From Paraburkholderia diazotrophica (GTDB taxonomy: Bacteria > Pseudomonadota > Gammaproteobacteria > Burkholderiales > Burkholderiaceae), in assembly GCF_900108945.1 (NCBI RefSeq), contig NZ_FNYE01000042.1:1-64000 (forward strand): a DNA stretch of 64,000 nucleotides, written 5' to 3'. Position 1 is the first letter of the stretch. Each line of letters begins with the position of its first letter. Both the position numbers and the translations under genes were made by a program. The notes under the pieces are model-generated. The model worked only from the letters and a program-made list of their open reading frames with translations, did no database searches and was not told the origin of the DNA. Below, piece by piece: positions 53,099 to 62,079 of the stretch.

Positions 53099-53932
53099 AT
53101 GTTGGCAACCAAAGTTGGTCTCGTCGACACGACGGGTACGGTCGATATGCAAACGATGGCCGCGGTTGCCGCGGCGCTGAATATTCAGGTGACGCGGGAT
53201 CTGCCGAAATATTGGCCAGTCAGTGCGTCGGTCTCATACCTTACCGACCATAAAACAATCCCGCAGGGCGTGTGGCCCGTGCAGCTCGTTAAAACCCTGC
53301 CTCCCGACGAAGGCGGCTTCCATATGACGCGCCATAACCAGCCGTACGCGAAGGTGATCGTTACGCCCGGCAGTGACGAGTGGGCAGTCGATGCGAGTCA
53401 CGAAACCATTGAAATGCTCATCGACCCGAATGGCAACCGGCTACAGACCTCGAATGCGATAGAGATCGTCGGTGGCAAAATCCAGGATGGGACAGGCCGC
53501 TTCGAATATCTGGTCGAAGCCTGCGACCCGTGTGAAGCTGATCCATACACCTATATGATTGATGGAATCGCGGTCTCCGATTTCATTACGCCGCACTTTT
53601 ACGACCCCGATGCCGCGCCCGATGCGCGCTACAGTTTCACGGGAGCGGTGAAGAGGCCGCGGCAGGTTCTCCCCGGCGGGTACATCAGCTGGGTGGATCC
53701 GACGACGAACGAGATGCAGCAGATTCTTTGGGTCGATCCGGATCAACCTCCCGTGCTGCGTAACCTGGGATCCGTCACGGGCGGAAGCCTGCGTCTTTTC
53801 ATCGAATCGAAGACCTACCACAAGAGTCGCGAGAACCGCGAGCAAATGAAGCCGGAGGCCAGGGCCAAAAGAGCTGCTTATCGGCAAGCACTGGCTGCAG
53901 CGGCTGAAGTCCGCGCCCGACACTATAGCTAG
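53099..53932 (+). CDS. hypothetical protein with an SHE-x3-MLIDP motif
   Basis: A 277-residue protein with a strong AGGAGGT ribosome-binding site before ATG 53099. VDASHETIEMLIDPNGNRL near residue 115, followed by LVEACDPCEADPYTYMIDGIAVSDFI, is an arrangement I recall from uncharacterised proteins with a metallohydrolase-like SHE-x2-E motif. No signal peptide is seen. The C-terminus is a basic helix. Function is unknown; it sits between the exported glucoamylase gene and the DUF3422 gene. Confidence 0.7.
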   Translation: MLATKVGLVDTTGTVDMQTMAAVAAALNIQVTRDLPKYWPVSASVSYLTDHKTIPQGVWPVQLVKTLPPDEGGFHMTRHNQPYAKVIVTPGSDEWAVDASHETIEMLIDPNGNRLQTSNAIEIVGGKIQDGTGRFEYLVEACDPCEADPYTYMIDGIAVSDFITPHFYDPDAAPDARYSFTGAVKRPRQVLPGGYISWVDPTTNEMQQILWVDPDQPPVLRNLGSVTGGSLRLFIESKTYHKSRENREQMKPEARAKRAAYRQALAAAAEVRARHYS

Positions 53933-54510
53933 TTTCCTACGAGTTTTTTTCTGGTGCACGGATATATGAGGCAGCGAACCCGATCACAACACAGAGGTCC
54001 GGGTTCACTGCCGTACGCCCGATGCGAATGCGAGCGCGAGTGCGTTTCCCGGCGAGGATTGAGACCGTCAGTTCGTTGCTGTATTGATACCGTTTGCCAG
54101 ATCTGCAGGGACGTGAGCACGACGGGAGCGGATTTGCTCGCGAGCAACACGAGTGCGCACCAGCTTTTGCGTGCCCGTAGTGAAAGACAAGTGCCGCATC
54201 CCGGTGGATGACCGGTTGCTCGTCACGGGCACACGCGACGGCGGCCTCACGTTCCAGCGTTTCGCGAATGGATTTCGGCCTGCACCGGCGTATGACCTAC
54301 TATCGGCTCGGCCTGGCTATGCGCCGGCGAAACGGGATCTATGACACGTGATCCTTCGCAGCCGTGCTGTCCTCATGCAATCAGAAAACCTGAAGGCCGC
54401 GATCAAAACTATGAGATTTCATAGTCGGCACTCTTCTGCCATAGTTCCTGCATGCAGGTGTGTTGCAGCATCGATGGCTGCGTGAATTGCAACCCGTGAA
54501 AACATCAACC
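53933..54510. other. stretch without a supported gene
   Basis: Only short overlapping frames are present, none with a recognisable product. A T-run (53945-53951) shortly after the stop of the preceding gene may mark transcription termination. The right end should contain the promoter of the DUF3422 gene. Confidence 0.4.
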
Positions 54511-55806
54511 ATGGACCATCCATTGCGCGCCATGCTGGCGGCAGAATTGCATGCTCGCCCGTTCCTTAAGCTGGCCGAGTCTGTAGCCCTCACGCACTAC
54601 GCGATTTACGCCGAACACAATCCATCGATACACGAGACGCTGCTACATGCGTTGTGCCGCAACACGGGCATACCGATGCCTGCGGAAGGCGCGACGCATT
54701 ATTCGGTGCAATCGCCGAGCGGATGGCATCTGAAGTGGGAGCGTCACACCGAATTCTCCACGTTCACTTTCGTCATCCCGCGCAACGACAGCGACTATTT
54801 CAACGACAGTGCGATACAGTGCATCCCCGCCGGCTGGTTCACGCAACTCGCCGGAAGCCGGTTCGTCGCGTCCCGCATGGAACTGTTGACGGGAGATAGC
54901 GCACGCGCGGCGCGCGATTCGTTGCGTCAATGGATCGACGGGCCGATTCTCGTCGGCAGCAACGTGCTTGGCGGCGGCCAGGTGTTCTGCGACTGGAACG
55001 TGAGGCAGGACGGCTTCATGCGTTTTCTCGTCATCGACGAGGGCTTTCGCGAGGAGCAAGGTGGACGGCTGCTGCAGCGGCTCTATGAAATCGAGACGTA
55101 CCGGATGATGGCACTGCTGGCGCTGCCGATCGCGCGTCGGATGAGCCGTGATCTGGACGAGATCCATGCGTCCCTTCAGTCGCTGATGCAAAGCATGGAT
55201 GCGCAAGGCGCCGATGGTGACGACTCACAGCTCCTCGTCAAACTCACGCACCTCGCGGTTCGCGTTGAATCGCTGTCGGGATCGGGCGGGCGGTTCAGTG
55301 CTTCGCGAGCCTACGAAAGACTGGTGCTGGCGCGCATTCAGGAACTGCGTGAAGAACGCATCGAGGGCATGCCGACCATCCAGGAATTCATGGAACGGCG
55401 CTTCGCACCCGCGATGGAAACATGCCGCAGTGTCTGGGCACGCCACGAACAGATCGCGGCCCGCATCGCGCGCGCCGTTGATCTGCTGCGCACGCGCGTC
55501 AATCTCGCGCAGGAAAAGGACGTCACCCGGCTGCTAGCCGGCATGGAGCGCACGGCACGCAACCAGCTGCATTTGCAGCATGCCGTCGAAGGGCTATCCG
55601 TGGCCGCAATCTCGTACTACGTGCTTTCGTTGGCGGCCGCGGCGTTCAAGGCGTTGCATGTGCTGAGTCTTCCCATCGAGCCCGAGCTGGCCGAAGGCCT
55701 CGCGATAGGGCCCGTCGTGCTGGCCGTGATCGCGATCACACGACGGACCCGCAGCCGGTTATTGAAGCGCAATGCGAGCGATGAATCACAGGTCGTCGTC
55801 CTCTGA
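54511..55806 (+). CDS. DUF3422 family membrane-anchored protein
   Basis: A 431-residue protein. HPLRAMLAAELHARPF at the N-terminus is the DUF3422 signature, and LHLQHAVEGLSVAAISYYVLSLAAAAFKAL followed by a second hydrophobic segment at about residues 355-415 gives two C-terminal membrane spans. The middle third is a long helical region. The ATG at 54511 is chosen because the conserved start follows at once. Function of the family is unknown; the architecture suggests a membrane-tethered sensor or scaffold. Confidence 0.88.
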   Translation: MDHPLRAMLAAELHARPFLKLAESVALTHYAIYAEHNPSIHETLLHALCRNTGIPMPAEGATHYSVQSPSGWHLKWERHTEFSTFTFVIPRNDSDYFNDSAIQCIPAGWFTQLAGSRFVASRMELLTGDSARAARDSLRQWIDGPILVGSNVLGGGQVFCDWNVRQDGFMRFLVIDEGFREEQGGRLLQRLYEIETYRMMALLALPIARRMSRDLDEIHASLQSLMQSMDAQGADGDDSQLLVKLTHLAVRVESLSGSGGRFSASRAYERLVLARIQELREERIEGMPTIQEFMERRFAPAMETCRSVWARHEQIAARIARAVDLLRTRVNLAQEKDVTRLLAGMERTARNQLHLQHAVEGLSVAAISYYVLSLAAAAFKALHVLSLPIEPELAEGLAIGPVVLAVIAITRRTRSRLLKRNASDESQVVVL

Positions 55807-55848
55807 ATCAATCGATTTGAAACCACAAGCCCGCGAGCAGGAACATCG

Positions 55849-56025
55849 ATGAATTATCCGGAAAACAGCCACGCGCAGGAACGCATGCATCGCGATGCGA
55901 ATAAAGCGAACGCAGCATATACGCCGTCGTATCTTTTGGCATTACGGGAGCCGACCGTCTCGCTGGCCGGTAACCCGAACGATCGGCCCGATGTCGCGAC
56001 GGCTGCGATTCTGGGCTACAACTGA
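55849..56025 (+). CDS. possible small protein
   Basis: A 58-codon frame with AGGA six bases before its ATG, starting MNYPENSHAQERMHRDANK and ending AAILGYN. It has no recognisable motif. It lies 42 bases after the DUF3422 stop in the same direction. Listed because the ribosome-binding site and spacing are good; coding status is uncertain. Confidence 0.3.
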   Translation: MNYPENSHAQERMHRDANKANAAYTPSYLLALREPTVSLAGNPNDRPDVATAAILGYN

Positions 56026-56176
56026 CAGCAAGACCCACGCGTTGCCGCGCGTGACCCGCACCGCTGATGTTTTGATGAACGCGAACGGGTCTTCCTGATG
56101 GCGTTGTTGACGCAACGCCTGCAACGTCACATCGACGACATAACCGTCTCTCTTGTCGAGATTGTCTGTATCCGAT

Positions 56177-56728
56177 TCACACCGGCGCGTCCAGCAGCGC
56201 TTTGGCCTCTTGCCAGTCCGCGGTGTCGAAGCCCTCTGCAAAAGCACCATGGATCGCGGCTAGCGTTTGCCGGGCGGCACCCACGTTGGCCTCGCGCTGG
56301 CACAATCGAGCCAGACTCGTCGCCGTACGCAACTCGAGCGACCTGGCGCCTTGCTGACGGGCGATCGCGATGGCGTCCCGGAAACATGCCTGCGCCGCTT
56401 CGTGGTCTGCGAGGTAGCGGGATTGCGCGCCTGACCGCTGCGATGCATCGACCACGGTTCCGTCGAGCGTCACTGCGCCGGCCTTCGCGATGACGCTGAT
56501 GTTGCCGGCGTTGATCTCCTTGTGCGTGACAATCGCGGAGTAGACCTTGCGGCGCAGCGCACGATCGGCTTTCCGGGTATCTTTCGCCGACATGCTGCCC
56601 GAGGCAGCGATCGCGGTTCCGTTCGAAGCGGTGCTCGATTCGCTTGCGCCCGCCTGCGCCCAGGCATGAACAGATGCCGAAGCGATCAATACGCCGCCCG
56701 CAATCCCGAGCGCCCAGTATGCTTTCAT
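56177..56728 (-). CDS. exported BON-domain/TPR chimeric protein
   Basis: A 183-residue protein. Residues 1-26 are a signal peptide ending AWAQA. Residues 50-95 (RKADRALRRKVYSAIVTHKEINAGNISVIAKAGAVTLDGTV) are the first part of a BON domain, normally a periplasmic membrane-binding module. From about residue 105 the chain changes to EAAQACFRDAIAIARQQGARSLELRTATSLARL and AEGFDTADWQEAKALLD, which is the typical C-terminus of large cytoplasmic ATPase/adenylate-cyclase-type regulators with TPRs. The second half of the BON domain is missing. A deletion that fused two genes is the simplest explanation. Confidence 0.75.
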   Translation of the reverse strand: MKAYWALGIAGGVLIASASVHAWAQAGASESSTASNGTAIAASGSMSAKDTRKADRALRRKVYSAIVTHKEINAGNISVIAKAGAVTLDGTVVDASQRSGAQSRYLADHEAAQACFRDAIAIARQQGARSLELRTATSLARLCQREANVGAARQTLAAIHGAFAEGFDTADWQEAKALLDAPV

Positions 56729-56763
56729 TGCATGCTCTAGTCGTCGTTGTCTGTGTGAGGTGA

Positions 56764-57909
56764 TCAGAAGCCGTGGCGGATACCGATCATCGCCGCCGTG
56801 GTTGACCTGCCTTCCGGAACGGGCGCGCCATAGGTGATCGTCTGGCTCATGCTGCCGCGGTTGTTGACGTAGCCAACCTGCGCATAGGCGAGGGTCGCCT
56901 TGGACAGGCTGTATTCGGCGCCCAGCGCGAACTCATCCGATTGATTGGACGAGTGGTTACGATCCTTCAGGTAATAGAAGCCCGAGGTAACCTTGAAGGC
57001 CGGACTGAACCTGTAACCGAGCCCCCCGGAAATCATCTCGAAGTTGGCCTGGCCGCTGTTCGCGGGGTTCTTGCCGATGCTGTATGACGTCGACACGGAA
57101 AAATCGTGGAAAGTGTACTGCGCGCCCAGATACCAGAAGCGGTTGTTGGCCAGGCCCGTCGACGGCGCCGTGACGATTGTCGTAGGGCCCGTCTGCGTAA
57201 ATGGATTCGTGTCGTGCCCGTTGTAGTAAACAGCCGCCAGGTTCAGGCCATAGTTCGAATACTGCAACACGGCGGACTCGCGCGTGCCGCCCTGGAACTG
57301 GCCCGGGACGCCGCCGGGCGAATACTCGAGCGCAAGCGATGCGCCATAGAACTTCGGCGACCGGTAGACGATCGCGTTGTCGTCATACAGCGCGCCGATC
57401 GGACCGTTCGTGCTAAGGCCCTGCCAGCCCGCTGCCTGGTTCATGCCGAGCCATGCGGTCAGGATACTGCCGAAGTATTGGGCGTTCCGTACATCGGTGT
57501 CCGCCATCGCATAGATCATCGGCACGATCTGCCGGCCCACGTCGATCGTGCCGAACGGGCTCGACACGCCCACCGTCGTCTGCTGGTTGAACATCGCTGT
57601 GGCGCCCGGCGTATCAGACAGCCCGGACTTGCCGTTCGAACTGTTGAACGCCCCCTGCAACCTGAAGTTGACCTTGTAGCCACCCCCGATGTCTTCGCTG
57701 CCCTTGAGACCCCAGACGCTCGAATAGATTCCGCCGTCCTTGAGTGCGTAGACATGTCCGAGATTCACTTTCGACTGAAAGTTCGCCGCATTCGCGCTCT
57801 GGTATAACAATCCGGAATCGATGACGCCATACAGCGTCACCGACGACTGCGCGTATGTGGCGCTTCCCGTTGCAGCCAGCACGGCTGGCGCTAACCACTT
57901 CAACTTCAT
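56764..57909 (-). CDS. outer-membrane porin (Gram-negative porin, porin_4 type)
   Basis: A 381-residue trimeric porin. Residues 1-20 are a signal peptide (ending ATYAQ), followed by SSVTLYGVIDSGLLYQ, the usual first strand. Repeated amphipathic strands and GLKGSEDIGGGYKVNFRLQG are typical, and the C-terminus ends with MIGIRHGF, whose final Phe directs outer-membrane insertion. It lies 79 bases after the acyl-CoA ligase gene in the same direction and may be the uptake pore of that catabolic operon. Confidence 0.95.
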   Translation of the reverse strand: MKLKWLAPAVLAATGSATYAQSSVTLYGVIDSGLLYQSANAANFQSKVNLGHVYALKDGGIYSSVWGLKGSEDIGGGYKVNFRLQGAFNSSNGKSGLSDTPGATAMFNQQTTVGVSSPFGTIDVGRQIVPMIYAMADTDVRNAQYFGSILTAWLGMNQAAGWQGLSTNGPIGALYDDNAIVYRSPKFYGASLALEYSPGGVPGQFQGGTRESAVLQYSNYGLNLAAVYYNGHDTNPFTQTGPTTIVTAPSTGLANNRFWYLGAQYTFHDFSVSTSYSIGKNPANSGQANFEMISGGLGYRFSPAFKVTSGFYYLKDRNHSSNQSDEFALGAEYSLSKATLAYAQVGYVNNRGSMSQTITYGAPVPEGRSTTAAMIGIRHGF

Positions 57910-57988
57910 TTTGTCTCCTGTTTAGTATATCTAAGTAGCCGATAGCGACTTCCAGCCAACTCGATACAACGAACCGACGGCCCACACA

Positions 57989-59626
57989 TCAGACCAGCAG
58001 ATAGTCCCCAAACGCTTCGCGCAGCTGGTTCTTCAGCACTTTGCCGGTGGCGCCCATTGGCATCGCCTCGATGAACACGACGGCGTCCGGCATCCACCAC
58101 TTCGCGATCTTGCCTTCGAAGTACGCCAGGAGTTCCCCTGTCGTCACCCGTGCATCGGGCCGCTTTACAGCGACAAGCAGCGGCCGCTCGTCCCACTTTG
58201 GATGTCTTGCCGCGATACAGGCCGCGCCCGCTATCGCCGGATGTGCGACTGCGATGTTCTCGATGTCAATCGAGCTGATCCATTCGCCGCCGGACTTGAT
58301 CACATCCTTGCTGCGGTCGGTGATCTGCATGAAGCCGTCTGCGTCGATCGTCGCGATATCGCCGGTCGGAAACCAGCCGTGCGCGTCGGCGTCGATGCGC
58401 AGCGGATTGCCGCCCTCGTTGCGGAAGTAGTTGCGCACCACCCACGGCCCGCGCACGAGCAATTCGCCCGAAGTCACGCCGTCCCAAGGCAGTTCCTGCC
58501 CGTTCGCGTCGACGACTTTCATGTCGACGCCAAACACCGCGCGCCCCTGCTTCGACTGCACGGCGCAACGCTTCTCCCGGGACATCGTCAGGTGCCTGTA
58601 TTTCATCGTGCCGATGGTGCCGAGCGGACTTAGTTCGGTCATGCCCCATGCGTGCAGGACCTCCACGCCGTAGCTGTCCTGGAACTTTTGGAGCATCGCG
58701 GGTGGACAGGCTGCGCCGCCAATCACGGTGCGCTTCAGGGTCGAGAATGTCCGGCCTTCCCGTTCGAGATGACCCAGCAGGCCCTGCCATACAGTCGGCA
58801 CGCCGGCGGCGAACGTGACCTGTTCGGCTTCGAGAAGCTCGTACAGCGATCTGCCGTCGAGTCCCGCGCCGGGGAACACCAGCTTCGCTCCGACCATGCA
58901 CGCGACGTACGGCAGGCCCCACGCATTGACATGGAACATCGGCACGACCGGCAGGACCACATCACGCGCCGAGCAGTTCAGCGCATCCGGCAACGCGGCG
59001 GCCCAGGTGTGCAGTAGCGACGAGCGATGCGAGTACAGCACACCCTTCGGGTTGCCCGTCGTACCCGACGTGTAGCACAGCGTACAGGCGGTATCCTCGT
59101 CGAAATTCGGCCATGCGTAATTGGACGAACTTCCTTCGATCAGGTCTTCGTAGCACAGCAGGCAGGCAATGCCGGAGTCCTGGGGCATGTGCGCGGAGTC
59201 GGTCATGGCGATAAACGCCTTGACTGTCTTGCAGCGGCCGGCGATGGCTTTGACCAGCGGCAGGAACGTCAGATCGAAGAACAGGTACTGGTCCTCCGCA
59301 TGGTCGACGATGTAGGCGATCTGGTCCGCGTGCAGGCGCGGATTGATCGTGTGCATCACCGCACCCATGCCGGAGATGCCGTAGTACAGCTCCATGTGGC
59401 GATAGCCGTTCCACGCCAGCGTGCCGACGCGGTCGGACGGCTGGACGCCCAGATTGGCAAGCGCATTGGCCAGCTGACGCGCGCGGCGATGACAGTCGCG
59501 GTACGTATAGCGATGGATGTCACCCTCGACCCTGCGTGACACGATTTCGGTATCGCCGTGATGGCGATCCGCATGCACGATCAGCGAGGAAACCAGCAAC
59601 TGCTTCTGCAGCATCAAACCATTCAT
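57989..59626 (-). CDS. AMP-binding acyl-CoA ligase
   Basis: A 545-residue adenylate-forming ligase of the medium/long-chain or methylmercaptopropionate type. LCYTSGTTGNPKGVLYSHRS near residue 185 is the AMP-binding motif, HAWGMTELSP near residue 330 and GWFPTGDIATIDADGFMQITDRSKD near residue 410 bind ATP, and GATGKVLKNQLRE holds the catalytic Lys. The ATG at 59626 follows GGAGAC and is preferred over 59641. It activates a carboxylic acid to its CoA thioester, probably in the pathway including the BKACE and SDR enzymes of the same operon. Confidence 0.92.
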   Translation of the reverse strand: MNGLMLQKQLLVSSLIVHADRHHGDTEIVSRRVEGDIHRYTYRDCHRRARQLANALANLGVQPSDRVGTLAWNGYRHMELYYGISGMGAVMHTINPRLHADQIAYIVDHAEDQYLFFDLTFLPLVKAIAGRCKTVKAFIAMTDSAHMPQDSGIACLLCYEDLIEGSSSNYAWPNFDEDTACTLCYTSGTTGNPKGVLYSHRSSLLHTWAAALPDALNCSARDVVLPVVPMFHVNAWGLPYVACMVGAKLVFPGAGLDGRSLYELLEAEQVTFAAGVPTVWQGLLGHLEREGRTFSTLKRTVIGGAACPPAMLQKFQDSYGVEVLHAWGMTELSPLGTIGTMKYRHLTMSREKRCAVQSKQGRAVFGVDMKVVDANGQELPWDGVTSGELLVRGPWVVRNYFRNEGGNPLRIDADAHGWFPTGDIATIDADGFMQITDRSKDVIKSGGEWISSIDIENIAVAHPAIAGAACIAARHPKWDERPLLVAVKRPDARVTTGELLAYFEGKIAKWWMPDAVVFIEAMPMGATGKVLKNQLREAFGDYLLV

Positions 59627-59637
59627 GAGGTCTCCAT

Positions 59638-59877
59638 TCATTTCGGCGGTTCATTCTCTAAAGCGGAGTCGCCGGTCAACGCCACCCGCAACATTCCGCT
59701 GCGACGGCACGCGAGCAATGCGGCGACTTCGGCCTTCTGCCCGTCGTTCATCTGATCCCAGAGGCCAATCTCACGGAGCGTTCTCCAGCACCCTTGGCAG
59801 AACTGACCATTCGGGTCCATCCTGCAGATATTGATGCAGGGATCGATAACGGGATTGCTCCGATTCATGTGGCACAT
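59638..59877 (-). CDS. DUF1289 domain-containing protein
   Basis: A 79-residue protein with DPCINICRMDPNGQFCQGCWRTLREIGLW, the C-x3-C-x7-C-x2-C pattern of DUF1289, probably a small zinc- or iron-binding module. It lies 4 bases after the SDR gene and 11 bases before the ligase gene, clearly inside the operon. The start may be 59877 or 59868. Function is unknown. Confidence 0.85.
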   Translation of the reverse strand: MCHMNRSNPVIDPCINICRMDPNGQFCQGCWRTLREIGLWDQMNDGQKAEVAALLACRRSGMLRVALTGDSALENEPPK

Positions 59878-59881
59878 CCGG

Positions 59882-60718
59882 TCAGATCACGACGCCGCCG
59901 TTCGGGCTGATGATCTGGCCGACCAGATAGTGATCGCCAGCCATGTAGGTCACCATCGAGGCATATTCCTGCATCGTGCCCAGGCGCCCGGCGGGTACCA
60001 GTTGCCAGAACTGGTTGCACTTTTCCTCACCCGCGGCCTCGAAGTATTGGTTGAATTCGGGCGTGGCCACCCCACCCGGCGCCATTGCATTGACGAAGAT
60101 ATTGGCGCCCGCCACCTCGGCTGCAACCGACTTCGTGAAAGCAATCACCGCGCCCTTGGTTGCACAATAGTGCGGACTGTGTGCGCTCATCGCCGACATG
60201 CCCGCAATCGACGCGATATTGATGATCCTGCCGTCGCGCTGCGGTTGCATCAGCCTGAGCGCTTCGCGTGTGCAATAGAAGAGACCGTGCACATTGACGT
60301 CCCAGTAGCGATGCCATTCCTCATCGCTGATGGTGCTGGTAAAGCCTAGCGACTGCCGCAGTACGGGCGTGGTGATATAGGCGTAGTGTTCGTTTCGACG
60401 CCCGGTATCGACCGGCGTGTTCGGCACGCGTGCGGCGTTGTTGACAAGAATATGTAGCGTGCCGAAGCACTCCTCGATGGCCGCAAACAGCCGCGCGACT
60501 TCGCTGCTCGACGAGACATCGCAGCGGAGCGCGAGACACTGCACGCCGGCTGCTTCCACCGCCGCGCGCGTTGCTTCGAGCGCTGGCATGTCGATATCGC
60601 AGATCGCGACGTGTGCGCCCGCGTGGGCCAGGTCGATGGCGATGGCGCCACCCATGCCGCGACCGGCACCCGTAACAAGGGCAATACGCCCCGCCAGATT
60701 CTGACGCTGGTTCTGCAT
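59882..60718 (-). CDS. SDR family oxidoreductase
   Basis: A 278-residue classical SDR. LVTGAGRGMGGAIA near residue 14 is the cofactor loop, DIDMP marks NAD preference, VNNAARVP is near residue 90, and HYCATKGAVIAF near residue 180 holds the catalytic pair. A longer than usual loop (about residues 95-125) may shape the substrate pocket. The start is 2 bases after the MFS stop. It probably makes or uses the beta-keto acid that the BKACE enzyme cleaves; that is inference. Confidence 0.88.
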   Translation of the reverse strand: MQNQRQNLAGRIALVTGAGRGMGGAIAIDLAHAGAHVAICDIDMPALEATRAAVEAAGVQCLALRCDVSSSSEVARLFAAIEECFGTLHILVNNAARVPNTPVDTGRRNEHYAYITTPVLRQSLGFTSTISDEEWHRYWDVNVHGLFYCTREALRLMQPQRDGRIINIASIAGMSAMSAHSPHYCATKGAVIAFTKSVAAEVAGANIFVNAMAPGGVATPEFNQYFEAAGEEKCNQFWQLVPAGRLGTMQEYASMVTYMAGDHYLVGQIISPNGGVVI

Positions 60719-60720
60719 TC

Positions 60721-62001
60721 TCAAGATCTCACAGGCTGAACATTTTCGGTCGCGGGAGCGCGCTGCCTGCCTGAGGCGCGCGCCGCAAGAGCGAACCACA
60801 GGGCCGAGCTGATCGCCAGCACATCGCTGAGGAACAGGACGACCGTTAGCGGAGCGGTGCTGCCTGCTCGCTTCAAATGGTCAGCCAGCATGCCGATGAC
60901 CACCGTGCCAATGGCGAGTGCGAATACATTGATCAGCAACATCGTGAAGCCAGTCACCGTCGAGCGCATCCTTGCCGGCGTCATACCGGTGATGGCCGAA
61001 AGGGCCGAGCCATAGACCGCCATCGGCAGGAAGAATCCGGCGCACATGCCGACATAGAACACGGGCGAGCCGACCGGTACGAATCGATATGAGAGGATCA
61101 ACGGTGCGCAGACCAGGACGAGCAGCGCCATGAAGCTTGCGTGCCCCCCGCGCAGGCGCCTCGCGACGCGATCCCCCACTGCGCCTCCCGCGACCGCGCC
61201 AAGCGTGCCGAATACCAGCTGCAACGCCCCGATCCGTGTGGCGATACGGGCCGCGTTCATGCCCCGTTCGTCAACGAGCCACAGTTGCGTGAAGGAGAAG
61301 CTGGCAAAAACCAGGTGCACCAGCACGAAACCGACAATCGTGAAACCCAGTGCACGACTACTGCCAGCGGTGCGCAACACGGCGAGTGCCTGCTCGAGGA
61401 ATGGTGCGCCGCGCTCCTGCGGTGCGAGTACGCTTCGGTTCTCCTTGAGCAGTGCCAGCGGTAGCGCAATCGCAATGCCAATCACGCCCAGCGCATGGAA
61501 TGTCGACCGCCACCCGAGCGTGGCGCCGAAACTGCCGGCGAGCAGGAAACTGCAGCCGACACCCAGCGGAATGCCCATGAAAAAGAGCCCCATTGCCGTG
61601 CCACGCCGCTTGCCGGAGAAGAGTTCAGCCAGCAGGGCCACTGCGGCAGGGACCAGCGCCGCCTCGCCGCTGGCGACGAAGAACCGGGCCACCACCATCT
61701 GCTCGAAGCTCTGGGCGTGGCCCGACGCCAGGGTGCAGGCGCTCCAGATCAGCACCCCGGCGGCGATGATCCGGGGACGGCTCAAGCGGTCGGCGAGCGT
61801 ACCCATGAACATCGCCATCACGCCGAAACTCAGCACCCACACTGCACCCGCGAGAAACCCGTATTGCGTATGGCTGAGCGCCAGATCCCGGATGATCTGC
61901 GGCGAAAACCCGAGCAGCATGTTGCGGTCGGTGTGCGCCAGCAGGTGAATCACCAGCAGGGATGCCAGGACGGCAGCGGGACTCTTCTTCCAGAACATCA
62001 T
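60721..62001 (-). CDS. MFS transporter
   Basis: A 426-residue permease with 12 predicted membrane segments. MGTLADRLSRPRIIAAGV near residue 65 is the MFS loop motif, and LGFSPQIIRDLALSHTQYGFLAG resembles the aromatic-acid/organic-anion symporter type. GGAGACAG lies before the tandem ATGs at 62001 and 61998. It probably imports the operon's substrate together with the porin. Confidence 0.87.
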   Translation of the reverse strand: MMFWKKSPAAVLASLLVIHLLAHTDRNMLLGFSPQIIRDLALSHTQYGFLAGAVWVLSFGVMAMFMGTLADRLSRPRIIAAGVLIWSACTLASGHAQSFEQMVVARFFVASGEAALVPAAVALLAELFSGKRRGTAMGLFFMGIPLGVGCSFLLAGSFGATLGWRSTFHALGVIGIAIALPLALLKENRSVLAPQERGAPFLEQALAVLRTAGSSRALGFTIVGFVLVHLVFASFSFTQLWLVDERGMNAARIATRIGALQLVFGTLGAVAGGAVGDRVARRLRGGHASFMALLVLVCAPLILSYRFVPVGSPVFYVGMCAGFFLPMAVYGSALSAITGMTPARMRSTVTGFTMLLINVFALAIGTVVIGMLADHLKRAGSTAPLTVVLFLSDVLAISSALWFALAARASGRQRAPATENVQPVRS

Positions 62002-62079
62002 CTGTCTCCATGCCTGAAGGGTTGGACTGCATGCGAGGTGCAACGCAATATGCTGCCGCGCTGCACCTCGTCATGCCGG

